In this document: positions 16,490 through 25,692 of the stretch, piece by piece
Layout: the number at the start of each line of letters is the position of its first letter
Numbering within the stretch: position 1 is the stretch's first letter
Made by a program: the position numbers and the translations under genes
The notes under the pieces: generated by a model
What the model was told of the DNA's origin: nothing
Databases searched by the model: none
What the model saw: the letters and a program-made list of their open reading frames with translations, nothing else
Origin: Cellulomonas marina
GTDB taxonomy: Bacteria; Actinomycetota; Actinomycetes; Actinomycetales; Cellulomonadaceae
DNA: 64,000 nt
Direction of reading: 5' to 3'
Assembly: GCF_900111925.1 (NCBI RefSeq)
Contig: NZ_FOKA01000001.1
Location: 496,001 to 560,000, forward strand

Positions 16490-17925
16490 TCGCGCTGACC
16501 GCGGCCGAGCTGGCCGACGCGACGGGCGGGCGGCTGACCGGGCCGGTCGACCCCGCGACCGTCGTGAGCGGGCCGGTGGTGAGCGACTCGCGCGAGGTGG
16601 ACCCCGGGGCGCTGTTCGTCGCCATCGCCGGGGAGCACGCGGACGGGCACGACCACGCGGCGTCCGCCGTCGCGGCGGGAGCGGTCCTCGTGCTGGCCGC
16701 GCGGGAGCTGGCGGGGCCCGAAGGGTCGCCCCTGCCGGCCGTCGTGGTCGACGACCCCGTCGCGGCCCTCGGCGAGCTCGCCCGTGACGTCCTCGGCCGG
16801 CTCCGCGAGGCCTCGGTCGAGCCGGGCGGCGCGGGGCTGCGGGTCATCGGGGTGACCGGCTCGGTCGGCAAGACGACGACGAAGGACCTGCTGGCGCAGC
16901 TGTGCTCCGCCGCGGGCCCGACCGTCGCGCCGGTGCGGTCGTTCAACAACGAGATCGGGCTGCCGCTGACGGTGCTGCGGGCCGACGAGCGGACGCGGTT
17001 CCTCGTCCTCGAGATGGGCGCGAGCGGCCCCGGGCACCTGACGTACCTCACGCGGATCGCGCCGCCGGACGTGTCCGTCGTGCTCGTCGTCGGGCAGGCG
17101 CATCTCGGCGGCTTCGGCGGCATCGAGGCCGTGGCGCGCGCGAAGGCGGAGATCGTCGACGGGCTGGCGCCCGGCGGGGTGGCCGTGCTCAACGTCGACG
17201 ACCTGCGCGTGCAGGCGATGGCCGAGCGCGCGCCGGGCGACGTCGTGTGGTTCGGCAGCGCCCCCACCGCCGACGTGCGGGCCGTCGACGTGCAGCTCGA
17301 CCGTGCGGGGCGCCCCTCGTTCACGCTCACCGCCCGCGGCGGCTCGGCCCCCGTGCGGCTGCGCCTCGTCGGGGAGCACCACGTGCACAACGCGCTGGCG
17401 GCGGCCGCCGCGGGGCTGGCCGTCGGGCTGGACCTCGACGAGGTCGCGACCGGCCTGTCGCTCGCGGACGCGCTGTCGCCGCACCGCATGCACGTCGTCG
17501 AGCGCCCCGACGGCGTGACCGTCGTCGACGACTCCTACAACGCCAACCCCGACTCCATGCGCGCCGCGCTCAAGGCCCTGGCGGTCCTCGCCGGCCGCGA
17601 CCGGCGCTCGGTGGCCGTGCTGGGGGAGATGCGCGAGCTCGGCGACGAGGCGGGCGAGGCGCACGACCTCATCGGGCGTCTCGCGGTCCGGCTCAACGTC
17701 AAGCTCCTCGTCGTCGTGGGGGAGGGCGCGCACCGCATCGCCGACGGCGCCCAGCACGAGGGCTCGTGGGGGGAGGAGGTGGCGGTGGTCGACGACGTCG
17801 ACGCCGCCGCCGCGTTCCTCGACGCGGAGCTGCGGCCGGGTGACGTCGTGCTCGTGAAGTCCTCCTACGGCGCCGGCCTGTGGCGGCTCGGGGACCACCT
17901 GACCCAGGGGGTGCAGACCGCGTGA
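16486..17925 (+). CDS. murF: UDP-MurNAc-tripeptide-D-Ala-D-Ala ligase MurF
   Basis: MurF adds D-Ala-D-Ala to complete the pentapeptide precursor. Features are the N-terminal [16 protein letters not shown] segment, the ATP loop [15 protein letters not shown] (about residues 123-137), [23 protein letters not shown] and the C-terminal [17 protein letters not shown]. The 479-residue length is normal. It starts at GTG overlapping the murE stop, and its own stop overlaps the mraY GTG, so murE-murF-mraY are probably translated as a chain. Confidence 0.97.
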   Translation: MIALTAAELADATGGRLTGPVDPATVVSGPVVSDSREVDPGALFVAIAGEHADGHDHAASAVAAGAVLVLAARELAGPEGSPLPAVVVDDPVAALGELARDVLGRLREASVEPGGAGLRVIGVTGSVGKTTTKDLLAQLCSAAGPTVAPVRSFNNEIGLPLTVLRADERTRFLVLEMGASGPGHLTYLTRIAPPDVSVVLVVGQAHLGGFGGIEAVARAKAEIVDGLAPGGVAVLNVDDLRVQAMAERAPGDVVWFGSAPTADVRAVDVQLDRAGRPSFTLTARGGSAPVRLRLVGEHHVHNALAAAAAGLAVGLDLDEVATGLSLADALSPHRMHVVERPDGVTVVDDSYNANPDSMRAALKALAVLAGRDRRSVAVLGEMRELGDEAGEAHDLIGRLAVRLNVKLLVVVGEGAHRIADGAQHEGSWGEEVAVVDDVDAAAAFLDAELRPGDVVLVKSSYGAGLWRLGDHLTQGVQTA

Positions 17926-19004
17926 AGGCCGTCCTCATCGCCGGGGCGGTCTCCATGGTGGTGGCGCTGCTCGGCACGCCGCTCTTCATCCGCCTCCTCG
18001 TCAAGAAGCAGTACGGCCAGTTCATCCGCCAGGACGGGCCGACCGGCCACTTCACCAAGCGCGGGACCCCGACGATGGGCGGCGTCGTCATCATCGGCGC
18101 CACCCTTGTCGGGTGGCTCGCGGCGGTGCTGAGCACCGGGCGGGCACCGACCGTGTCGGCGCTGCTCCTGCTGTACCTCATGACGGGCCTCGGGCTCGTC
18201 GGGTTCCTCGACGACTACATCAAGATCTCCCGGCAGCGCAGCCTCGGCCTGCGCGCGGTGTGGAAGATCGTCGGGCAGGGGTTCGTCGGGATCTCCTTCG
18301 CGGTGCTGGCCCTGCGGTTCCCCAACGCCGAGGGCCTGACGCCCGGCTCCACCGAGATCTCGTTCCTGCGCGACACGGGCCTGGACCTCGCCTTCGCCGG
18401 GGCGACGCTCGGGCTCGTGCTCTTCGTCGTGTGGGCCAACTTCCTCATCACGGCGTGGTCCAACGCCGTCAACCTCACCGACGGGCTCGACGGGCTCGCG
18501 ACGGGGGCGTCGCTCATCGTCTTCGGCGCGTACGTCATCGTGTGCATCTGGCAGTTCAACCAGACGTGCCAGACCCTGGCGCCCGGCCCCCGCTGCTACG
18601 ACGCCCGTGACCCGCTGGCCCTGGCCGCCGTGGCCGCGGCGATCACCGGCGCGTGCTTCGGCTTCCTGTGGTGGAACGCCAGCCCGGCACGGATCTTCAT
18701 GGGCGACACGGGGTCCCTGGCGCTCGGCGGCGCGCTGGCGGGCATCTCGATCCTGTCGCGCACCGAGATCCTCGCCGCGATCCTCGGCGGGCTCTTCGTC
18801 CTCGTCGTCCTGTCCGACGTCATCCAGATCGGGTTCTTCAAGATGACGGGCCGGCGGGTGTTCAAGATGGCCCCGCTGCACCACCACTTCGAGCTGTCGG
18901 GGTGGGGCGAGGTCACGATCGTCATCCGGTTCTGGATCATCGCGGGGCTCTTCGTCGCCGCCGGTGTCGCCGTGTTCTACGGCGAGTGGGTGGTGAGCTC
19001 CTAG
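17922..19004 (+). CDS. mraY: Phospho-MurNAc-pentapeptide transferase MraY
   Basis: MraY transfers phospho-MurNAc-pentapeptide to undecaprenyl phosphate, forming lipid I in the membrane. The 360-residue protein has about ten transmembrane helices and the catalytic cytoplasmic motifs [35 protein letters not shown] and PLHHHFEL. The GTG start overlaps the murF stop. A Cys-containing loop around residues 210-225 ([13 protein letters not shown]) lies on the extracytoplasmic side and is longer than in E. coli. The murD ATG follows the stop without a gap. Confidence 0.97.
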   Translation: MKAVLIAGAVSMVVALLGTPLFIRLLVKKQYGQFIRQDGPTGHFTKRGTPTMGGVVIIGATLVGWLAAVLSTGRAPTVSALLLLYLMTGLGLVGFLDDYIKISRQRSLGLRAVWKIVGQGFVGISFAVLALRFPNAEGLTPGSTEISFLRDTGLDLAFAGATLGLVLFVVWANFLITAWSNAVNLTDGLDGLATGASLIVFGAYVIVCIWQFNQTCQTLAPGPRCYDARDPLALAAVAAAITGACFGFLWWNASPARIFMGDTGSLALGGALAGISILSRTEILAAILGGLFVLVVLSDVIQIGFFKMTGRRVFKMAPLHHHFELSGWGEVTIVIRFWIIAGLFVAAGVAVFYGEWVVSS

Positions 19005-20537
19005 ATGACGACCGCACCCGTCCCCGGTCTGGCCGAGGGCGCCCGGGTCGTCGTCGCCGGTCTCGGCGTCTCCGGCGCGGCCGCCGCGCGCGCCCTGCGC
19101 GGGCGCGGCCACCACGTCGTCACCGTCGACGCCCGCGCCCCGGGGGCCGACGCCGCCGACGAGGCGGCCTTCGTCGCCGCGGGCGGGCTCGACGGCGCCG
19201 CGCTGCTGCTCGTCTCGCCGGGCTGGCCGCCGCGCTCGCCGCTGCCGGTCGCGGCCGCCGCCGCCGGCGTCCCGGTCTGGAGCGAGGTGGAGCTGGCCTG
19301 GCGGCTGCGCGTCGACCGCGCCGCCGACGGCGGGCCCGCGCCCTGGCTCGCGGTCACCGGCACCAACGGCAAGACGACGACGGTCGGCATGCTGGAGTCG
19401 GTGCTGCGGGCGGGCGGCCGTCGCGTGGCGGCGGTCGGCAACGTCGGCACGCCGGTCGTCGAGGCCGTGACCGACCCCGACCTCGACGTGCTGGCCGTCG
19501 AGCTGTCGAGCTTCCAGCTGCACAGCACGCACAGCACCTCGCCGCAGGCCGCGGCCGTGCTCAACGTGGCCGCCGACCACCTCGACTGGCACGGCGGCAT
19601 GGACGCCTACGCGGCCGACAAGGGCCGGGTCTACGCCCGGACCCAGGTCGCCTGCGTCTACAACGTCGACGACCCGCGCACGGAGGCCCTCGTCCGGGAG
19701 GCCGAGGTCGTCGAGGGCGCGCTGGCGGTCGGCTTCACGCTCGCGGCGCCCACCGTCGGGCAGGTGGGGCTCGTCGAGGGCATCCTCGTCGACCGCGGGT
19801 TCACCCCCCTGCGGCACCGGCACGGCGCGGCCGAGCTCGGCACCGTCGACGACCTGCGCCACCTGGCCGGCCCCGACGGGCTCGTGCCGCCGCACGTCGT
19901 GCAGAACGCGCTCGCCGCCGCGGCCCTCGCGCTGGCGCACGGCGTGGAGCCCGTCGCGGTGCGGGACGGCCTGCGCGCGTACGCGCCGGGCGCCCACCGC
20001 ATCGAGACGGTCGCGCGCGGCGAGGGGATCGCGTGGGTCGACGACTCCAAGGCCACCAACGCGCACGCGGCGTCGGCGTCCCTCGCGGCCTTCGAGCCGG
20101 GCAGCGTCGTATGGGTCGCCGGCGGCCTGGCCAAGGGCGCGACGTTCGACGAGCTCGTCCGCGCCCGTGCCGACCGCGTGCACGCCGCCGTGCTCATCGG
20201 CGTGGACCGCGCCCCGCTGCGGGACGCGTTGGCCCGACACGCGCCGCAGGTGCCCGTCGTCGAGATCGACGCCGGTGACACTGGGGATGTGATGACCCGA
20301 GCCGTGTCCGTGGCGCGGCGGCTGGCCCTGCCGGCCGTCGGGGCGCACGACCCCGTGACCGTCCTGCTGGCCCCCGCGTGCGCGTCGATGGACCAGTTCC
20401 GCTCCTACGCCGAGCGGGGCGAGGCCTTCGCGCGTGCCGCGCGGGCCCTCGTCGCCGAGCACGGCGACGGGCACGGCGACGGGCACGGCGACGGCCCCGA
20501 CGGGGTGCCCACGAGCGGCCCGACCGGGTCCCGGTGA
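19005..20537 (+). CDS. murD: UDP-MurNAc-L-alanine:D-glutamate ligase MurD
   Basis: MurD adds D-Glu to UDP-MurNAc-L-Ala. The N-terminal Rossmann domain begins VVVAGLGVSGAAAARAL; the central ATPase domain has AVTGTNGKTTTVGML (about residues 117-131), LAVELSSFQLH and NVAADHLDWHGGMDAY; the C-terminal domain has WVDDSKATNAHAA. At 510 residues it exceeds the usual 450, partly through a C-terminal tail that includes HGDGHGDGHGDG, encoded by 12-bp DNA repeats at 20460-20495. The ATG directly abuts the mraY stop, and the stop overlaps the ftsW GTG. Confidence 0.96.
   Translation: MTTAPVPGLAEGARVVVAGLGVSGAAAARALRGRGHHVVTVDARAPGADAADEAAFVAAGGLDGAALLLVSPGWPPRSPLPVAAAAAGVPVWSEVELAWRLRVDRAADGGPAPWLAVTGTNGKTTTVGMLESVLRAGGRRVAAVGNVGTPVVEAVTDPDLDVLAVELSSFQLHSTHSTSPQAAAVLNVAADHLDWHGGMDAYAADKGRVYARTQVACVYNVDDPRTEALVREAEVVEGALAVGFTLAAPTVGQVGLVEGILVDRGFTPLRHRHGAAELGTVDDLRHLAGPDGLVPPHVVQNALAAAALALAHGVEPVAVRDGLRAYAPGAHRIETVARGEGIAWVDDSKATNAHAASASLAAFEPGSVVWVAGGLAKGATFDELVRARADRVHAAVLIGVDRAPLRDALARHAPQVPVVEIDAGDTGDVMTRAVSVARRLALPAVGAHDPVTVLLAPACASMDQFRSYAERGEAFARAARALVAEHGDGHGDGHGDGPDGVPTSGPTGSR
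20460..20495 (+). repeat. Three 12-bp tandem repeats in the murD tail
   Basis: Three units of CACGGCGACGGG encode a His-Gly-Asp-Gly repeat beyond the conserved MurD fold. The last unit differs at its final base. Confidence 0.85.
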
Positions 20538-21805
20538 GCGCCCCGACCGACGCCCGGCCGCAGCGCGGCGCGACCGCGCTGCCCCCCGGGTCGGGTGCCC
20601 CCGCGCTCGTGCGGGCCCGCGGGCTGATCGGGCACTGGAACAGCCCCGTCGCCTCGTCCTACCTCCTGGCCGGGGCCGCCGGGCTGCTGCTCGTCATCGG
20701 CCTCGTCATGGTGCTGTCGAGCTCGAGCGTCGAGTCGGTCGACGCGGGGCGGTCGCCCTACGCCGGGTTCCTCTCCCAGCTGCAGTACGCGCTGCTCGGC
20801 CTGCCGGTGCTGGTGCTCCTGTCCCGTGCGCCCGTGCGGCTGCTGCGCCGCCTGGCCTGGCCGGCGCTCGCCGGCGCGGTCGTCTTCCAGCTCCTCGTCT
20901 TCGTCCCCGGGCTGGGCTGCGGGGCCGGCGGCAACCTCAACTGGGTGTGCGTCGGCGGCTTCTCGGCGCAGCCGTCGGAGGCCATCAAGCTCGCGCTCGC
21001 GCTGTGGCTCGGCGCGGTGCTCGCCCGCAAGCAGCACCTGCTGGGGGACTGGCGGCACGCCGCCGTGCCGGTGGTGCCCGTCGTCGCCGTCGCGGTCGGG
21101 GTCGTGCTCGTCGGGCACGACCTGGGCACGGCGCTCGTCATGCTGCTGCTGGTCGCAGGGGCGCTCTTCGTCGCCGGGCTGCCGCTGCGGTTCTTCGCGG
21201 TCGCGGGGCTGGCCGGCGCCGGGCTCGCCGCGGCCCTGGCGCTGACGTCGGCCAACCGCGTCGAGCGGATCACGAGCTGGCTCTCGGACACCTGCGACAC
21301 CTCGGGCGCCTGCTACCAGACGCTGCACGGCGGCTACGGGCTCGCGACGGGCGGGCTGCTCGGGGTGGGCCTCGGCAGCAGCCGGGAGAAGTGGTCCTAC
21401 CTGCCCGAGGCGCACAACGACTTCATCTTCGCGATCCTCGGCGAGGAGCTCGGGCTCGTCGGGACGGTGCTCGTCCTCGTGCTCATCGGCCTGATGGCGG
21501 TCGCCATGCTGCGCGTCGTGCGGCGGCACCCCGACCCGTTCGCCCAGGTGGTGACGGGCGCGGTCATGGCCTGGATCGTCGGGCAGGCCCTGGTCAACAT
21601 CGCGGTGGTCGTCGGACTGGCGCCGGTCATCGGCGTGCCGCTGCCGCTCGTGTCGGCGGGCGGCTCCGCCCTCATCATGACGATGGCGGCGATCGGGGTC
21701 GTGCTGGCCTTCGCGCGGACCGAGCCCGGGGCCGCCGAGGCCCTGGCAGCCCGTCCCTCCGTCGTGCGCCGCAGCCTCGCGGTCGTGGGCCGGGTCCGTG
21801 GCTGA
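20534..21805 (+). CDS. ftsW: Septal peptidoglycan glycosyltransferase FtsW
   Basis: FtsW is the SEDS-family polymerase that links lipid II into glycan strands with FtsI. The 423-residue protein has about ten membrane helices, VIGLVMVLSSSSVES in TM1, FQPSE-like AQPSEAIKLALAL, VGHDLGTALVMLLL (with the Asp of the active region), LPEAHNDFIFAILGEELGL in the large loop and PLVSAGGSALI near the end. The periplasmic loop contains two Cys pairs (GLGCGAGGNLNWVC and DTCDTSGAC) that could form disulfides. The GTG overlaps the murD stop; the C terminus overlaps murG by 8 bp. Confidence 0.96.
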   Translation: MSAPTDARPQRGATALPPGSGAPALVRARGLIGHWNSPVASSYLLAGAAGLLLVIGLVMVLSSSSVESVDAGRSPYAGFLSQLQYALLGLPVLVLLSRAPVRLLRRLAWPALAGAVVFQLLVFVPGLGCGAGGNLNWVCVGGFSAQPSEAIKLALALWLGAVLARKQHLLGDWRHAAVPVVPVVAVAVGVVLVGHDLGTALVMLLLVAGALFVAGLPLRFFAVAGLAGAGLAAALALTSANRVERITSWLSDTCDTSGACYQTLHGGYGLATGGLLGVGLGSSREKWSYLPEAHNDFIFAILGEELGLVGTVLVLVLIGLMAVAMLRVVRRHPDPFAQVVTGAVMAWIVGQALVNIAVVVGLAPVIGVPLPLVSAGGSALIMTMAAIGVVLAFARTEPGAAEALAARPSVVRRSLAVVGRVRG

Positions 21806-22970
21806 GGCCCCCGCGGCGGCACGCGCACGGTCCGTCCTCCTGGCGGGCGGCGGGACCGCCGGCCACGTCAACCCGCTCCTGGCGGTCGCCGAGGAGCTGC
21901 GCCGCCGCGACCCGGGCGTGGTGCTGACGGTCCTCGGCACGACGGCGGGCCTCGAGGCGCGGCTCGTGCCGGCGCACGGGCTGCCGCTCGTCCCCGTGCC
22001 GCGCGTGCCGCTGCCGCGCCGGCCCTCCGTCGACCTGCTGCGCCTGCCCGCGCGGCTGGTCGCGGCGGTGCGCGCGGCGGAGGACGCCGCCCGCGGGAGC
22101 CGCGCCGAGGTCGTCGTCGGCTTCGGCGGGTACGTCGCGACGCCGGCCTACCTCGCCGCCCGGCGCCTGCGCCTGCCCGTCGTCGTGCACGAGCAGAACG
22201 CCCGGCCCGGCCTGGCCAACCGCGTGGGCGCCCGGGGCGCCGCCGCGGTCGCCACGACCTTCCCCGGCACGGCGCTGCCGGGGGCGGTCGTCACGGGGCT
22301 CCCGCTGCGGACGGCGGTCGCGCGGCTCCTGGCGGACCGGTCCGCCGACGCGGCGGGCACGCGCGCCCGCGCCGCCGCGGCGCTGGGGCTCGACCCGGCC
22401 CGCCCCACCCTGCTCGTCACCGGCGGGTCCCTCGGCGCGCAGAGCGTGAACGCCGCTGTCGCCGGGGCCGCCGCCGATCTCCTGGCGACCGGTGCGCAGG
22501 TGGTGCACCTCACCGGGGCCGGCAAGTCCGCGCCCGTCCTGGCGGCGGTGTCCGGCCTGCCCGGGTCGGAGCGGTACGTCGTGCGCGAGTACCTCGACGC
22601 GATGGAGCTCGCGCTCGCCTGCGCGGATCTCGTGCTCGGGCGCGCCGGCGCCGGGACCGTCTGCGAGCTGGCCGCCCTCGGGATCCCGGCGGTCTACGTG
22701 CCGCTGCCCGTCGGCAACGGCGAGCAGCGCCTCAACGCGGCCCCGGTGGTCGCGGCCGGGGGGGGCCTGCTCGTGCCCGACGAGAGCCTCGACGCGGCAT
22801 GGCTGCGCGCGCACCTGCTGCCCCTGCTCGACGGGCCCGACGCCGTCGCGGCGCGCACCCGCATGGGCGCCGCGGCGGTCGGCGTGGGCGTCCCGGACGC
22901 CGCCGCGCGCGTGGCGGACCTCGTCGAGCGGCACCTGCCGCCCGTCCGGGCCGCCGGGGGCCGGTCGTGA
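21798..22970 (+). CDS. murG: UDP-GlcNAc:lipid I transferase MurG
   Basis: MurG transfers GlcNAc to lipid I to make lipid II at the inner face of the membrane. The 390-residue GT-B protein has the N-terminal glycine loop LAGGGTAGHVNPLLA, VGFGGYVATPAYLAA with HEQNARPGLANR, the hinge segment LLVTGGSLGAQSVN and the nucleotide-sugar region GRAGAGTVCELAALGIPAV. It starts at GTG within the end of ftsW and stops in overlap with murC. Length and motifs are ordinary. Confidence 0.97.
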   Translation: MAEAPAAARARSVLLAGGGTAGHVNPLLAVAEELRRRDPGVVLTVLGTTAGLEARLVPAHGLPLVPVPRVPLPRRPSVDLLRLPARLVAAVRAAEDAARGSRAEVVVGFGGYVATPAYLAARRLRLPVVVHEQNARPGLANRVGARGAAAVATTFPGTALPGAVVTGLPLRTAVARLLADRSADAAGTRARAAAALGLDPARPTLLVTGGSLGAQSVNAAVAGAAADLLATGAQVVHLTGAGKSAPVLAAVSGLPGSERYVVREYLDAMELALACADLVLGRAGAGTVCELAALGIPAVYVPLPVGNGEQRLNAAPVVAAGGGLLVPDESLDAAWLRAHLLPLLDGPDAVAARTRMGAAAVGVGVPDAAARVADLVERHLPPVRAAGGRS

Positions 22971-24502
22971 GCGGGGTCGGCGGGGCGCCCGTCGACCTGC
23001 GCGCGCTGGGCCGCACGCACCTCGTCGGCGTCGGCGGGGTCGGCATGTCGGCGGTCGCGGGCCTGCTCGCCGCGCGCGGGGTGCCGACCTCGGGCTGCGA
23101 CGCGAAGGAGGGGCCCGCCCTGGCAGTCCTGCGGGACGCCGGGGTCGCCGTGCACGTCGGGCACGCGGCCGCGCACGCCGACGACGCGGACACGCTCGTC
23201 GTCACCTCCGCCGTGCGCGCCGACCACCCGGAGCTCGCGCGGGCGCGGGCGCTCGGCCGGCGCGTCCTGCACCGGTCGGAGGCCCTGGCCGCCCTCATGG
23301 CGGACCGGGACGCCGTGGCCGTCGCCGGCGCGCACGGCAAGACCACGACGTCGGCGATGGTCGCCGCCGCGCTGGTGGCCGCCGGTGCGGACCCGTCGTT
23401 CGCCATCGGGGGCACGGTGCTGGCGGCCGACGGCCCCCTCGGCGGCAGCCGCGAGGGCGCCGGACCGGTGTTCGTCGCAGAGGCGGACGAGTCCGACGGG
23501 TCCTTCCTCGCCTACGCCCCCCTCGTCGCGGTCGTCACCAACGTCGAGCCGGACCACCTCGACCACTACGGGACGCGGGAGGCGTTCGAGGACGCCTTCG
23601 TCGCGTTCGCGGGCAGGGTCCGCGACGGCGGGCTGCTCGTCGCGTGCGCCGACGACCCGGGGTCCGCCGCGCTCGTCGCCCGCACGCGCGAAGCCCTCGC
23701 GACCCGCGGCGCCGAGGTCGCCACGTACGGCATCGACGAGGGCGGCGCGGCCACCGACGGCGCGGCCACCGACGGCGCAGCCACCGGGGAGCCGGACGTC
23801 GCCGTGCAGCCCGGCGCGGCACGCACGGTCGACGGCGCACGCCGCTGGCCGGTGCGGCTCACCGACCGGCGCGACGGCACGGTGGTGGAGCTCCTCCTGG
23901 CGGTGCCCGGGGTCCACAACGCGCTGGACGCGGCCGCCGCGTGGTGCGCGCTGCGCCGCGTCGGCGTCGCCCCGGAGGCGGCGGCGGCCGGTCTCGGGTC
24001 CTTCCGCGGGACGGGCCGCCGCTTCGAGGACCGCGGCAGCGCCGGCGGCGTGCGCGTCGTCGACGACTACGCCCACCACCCCACCGAGGTCGCGGCGCTC
24101 CTGCGGGCGGCCCGCGCCGAGGCGGGGGACGGGCGCGTCCTCGCGCTCTTCCAGCCGCACCTGTTCTCCCGCACGCGGACCTTCGCGGAGGAGTTCGGGC
24201 AGGCCTTCGACCTGGCCGACGTCGTCGTGGTCACCGACGTCTACGCGGCCCGCGAGGCGCCCGACCCGACGGTGACCGGTGCCCTCGTCGCCGACGCGGT
24301 GCCGACGCCCGGACGCGCCGCCTTCGTCGCCGACCGGACCGCCGCCGCGTTCGCCGTGGCCGCCGCCGCGCGGCCGGGAGACCTGCTGCTGACCGTCGGT
24401 GCGGGGGACGTCACCGAGCTCGCTCCCGTCGTGCTCGCGGCGCTCGCCGAGGGCACCGCTGCCGCCGACGGGGGCACGACGCACGGGCGGGGGACGGCGT
24501 GA
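22967..24502 (+). CDS. murC: UDP-MurNAc:L-alanine ligase MurC
   Basis: MurC attaches L-Ala to UDP-MurNAc, the first step of the stem peptide. Motifs are THLVGVGGVGMSAVAGLL (UDP-binding, N-terminal), AVAGAHGKTTTSAMV (ATP loop, about residues 119-133), EADESDGSFL, NVEPDHLDHYG and VDDYAHHPTEVAALL. The 511-residue protein carries an Asp/Ala/Thr loop built from three 15-bp DNA repeats (23744-23788) in the central domain, away from the catalytic motifs. The GTG overlaps the murG stop, and the stop overlaps the ftsQ GTG. Confidence 0.96.
   Translation: MSGVGGAPVDLRALGRTHLVGVGGVGMSAVAGLLAARGVPTSGCDAKEGPALAVLRDAGVAVHVGHAAAHADDADTLVVTSAVRADHPELARARALGRRVLHRSEALAALMADRDAVAVAGAHGKTTTSAMVAAALVAAGADPSFAIGGTVLAADGPLGGSREGAGPVFVAEADESDGSFLAYAPLVAVVTNVEPDHLDHYGTREAFEDAFVAFAGRVRDGGLLVACADDPGSAALVARTREALATRGAEVATYGIDEGGAATDGAATDGAATGEPDVAVQPGAARTVDGARRWPVRLTDRRDGTVVELLLAVPGVHNALDAAAAWCALRRVGVAPEAAAAGLGSFRGTGRRFEDRGSAGGVRVVDDYAHHPTEVAALLRAARAEAGDGRVLALFQPHLFSRTRTFAEEFGQAFDLADVVVVTDVYAAREAPDPTVTGALVADAVPTPGRAAFVADRTAAAFAVAAAARPGDLLLTVGAGDVTELAPVVLAALAEGTAAADGGTTHGRGTA
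23744..23788 (+). repeat. Three 15-bp tandem repeats inside murC
   Basis: Three units of GGCGCGGCCACCGAC encode Gly-Ala-Ala-Thr-Asp repeats in a loop of MurC. They are in frame and expected to be surface exposed. Confidence 0.8.
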
Positions 24503-25545
24503 GCCCGGCCCGGCCGCCACGCCCGCGGCCGGTGCCCGTGCGGACGGCCCCTCGTGCTCCCGCCCCGCCGGTCCCGCCCGCCCCGCCGGTCGCGACCGGC
24601 CCGCCGATCCTGCCCGCCCCGCCGGTCCGGCCGCCGGCGCCGGCAGCCGCCCGGCCCGAGGCGCCCCCGGCCCCGTCGCCCGCGTCCGCCGCGACCCGGG
24701 CTCCGGCGGGAGAGCGGCCGGGCGGGCCGGCCACGGTCCGGCCGCAGCCCCCGGCGCCGCAGGTGGTGGTCCCGCCGCCCCCGGCGCGCGGCCCGCGCCA
24801 ACCGCCCGTCGTCTCCCCGCGGTCCGCCGCGAGGTTCGCCGAACGGGTCCGGCTGCGCCGCACCCTCGCGCGGCGGAAGGTCGCCGCGCTGGTCGGCGGC
24901 GTCGTCGCGCTGGCGGCGGTGGCATGGGTGCTGCTCTGGTCGCCCGTGCTCGCGCTCGACCCGGCCCGGGTGCGGGTCACGGGCGCGAGCACGGTCGTGG
25001 CCGTCGACCAGGTGGACGCCGTCGTCGCCGCGCGCAGCGGGGTCCCCCTCCCGCGGCTCGACACGGTCGCGCTGCGCGACGAGCTCCTCGACGTGCCCGG
25101 CGTGCGCGAGGTGCGCGTGCTGCGGCTGTGGCCGCACGGCCTGGCCGTGGAGCTCGTGGCGCGGCAGCCGGCGGCCGCCGTGCCCGAGGCCGACGGCGGG
25201 TTCGTCCTGCTCGACACCGACGGGGTCCAGGTCGGGCGCGTGGACGACGTGCCCGACGGCCTGCCGGTCGTCGACGTCCCCGTGGGCCGGCCGCGCGTCC
25301 TGGCCGCGGTCCTGCGCGTCCTCGAGGGGCTGCCCGCGGACCTGCTGGCCCAGGTCGCCGACGTCAGCGCCGGGACGGAGGACACCGTCCGCCTGGGCCT
25401 GCGGGACGGCGTCGCGGTGGAGTGGGGGAGCGCGGACGGCACGGCGCTGAAGGCGGCGGTGCTCGCCACGCTGCGGGCGTCGGCGGACGCGGCGGGCGTG
25501 ACCGTCTACGACGTGTCGGCGCCCACGATGCCCATCACGCGCTGA
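24499..25545 (+). CDS. ftsQ: Cell division protein FtsQ
   Basis: FtsQ is a bitopic divisome scaffold. The 348-residue protein has a cytoplasmic Pro/Ala-rich disordered N terminus of about 110 residues, a basic stretch, one membrane helix (ALVGGVVALAAVAWVLLW, about residues 133-150), then a POTRA domain (LDPARVRVTGASTVVAVDQV through VRVLRLWPHGLAVELVARQPAA) and the FtsQ/DivIB beta domain. It ends DVSAPTMPITR, a typical actinobacterial ending. The GTG overlaps the murC stop. It closes the tightly coupled part of the cluster; ftsZ has its own promoter 35-60 bp downstream. Confidence 0.93.
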   Translation: MSPARPPRPRPVPVRTAPRAPAPPVPPAPPVATGPPILPAPPVRPPAPAAARPEAPPAPSPASAATRAPAGERPGGPATVRPQPPAPQVVVPPPPARGPRQPPVVSPRSAARFAERVRLRRTLARRKVAALVGGVVALAAVAWVLLWSPVLALDPARVRVTGASTVVAVDQVDAVVAARSGVPLPRLDTVALRDELLDVPGVREVRVLRLWPHGLAVELVARQPAAAVPEADGGFVLLDTDGVQVGRVDDVPDGLPVVDVPVGRPRVLAAVLRVLEGLPADLLAQVADVSAGTEDTVRLGLRDGVAVEWGSADGTALKAAVLATLRASADAAGVTVYDVSAPTMPITR

Positions 25546-25580
25546 CGCGCGACCGATCGCCGACACGCGCGCGGCGGTCG

Positions 25581-25609
25581 TTGAACCCGGCGGGGGCCGC
25601 ACCTAGCGT
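25581..25609 (+). promoter_or_regulatory. ftsZ promoter
   Basis: TTGAAC (25581-25586), a 17-bp spacer and TAGCGT (25604-25609) form one of the best housekeeping-type promoters in the window. Transcription would start near 25616, giving a leader of about 77 nt. Confidence 0.75.
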
Positions 25610-25639
25610 CACGGGCAGCAGCGCACCTGACATAACTCT

Positions 25640-25664
25640 AACCCTCCACCTGAAGGTGAGGGTT
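25640..25664 (+). promoter_or_regulatory. Inverted repeat in the ftsZ leader
   Basis: AACCCTCCACCT and AGGTGAGGGTT form an 11-bp dyad with one bulged C and only 2 nt between the arms. It lies in an AT-rich islet inside the predicted 5' leader of ftsZ, between the promoter and the ribosome binding site. The short centre fits a protein operator better than an RNA stem-loop. A similar AT-rich element is recalled from ftsZ leaders of other actinobacteria, not searched. Confidence 0.55.
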
Positions 25665-25692
25665 CACCGGACCCGGACGAGAGGCACCCCCC

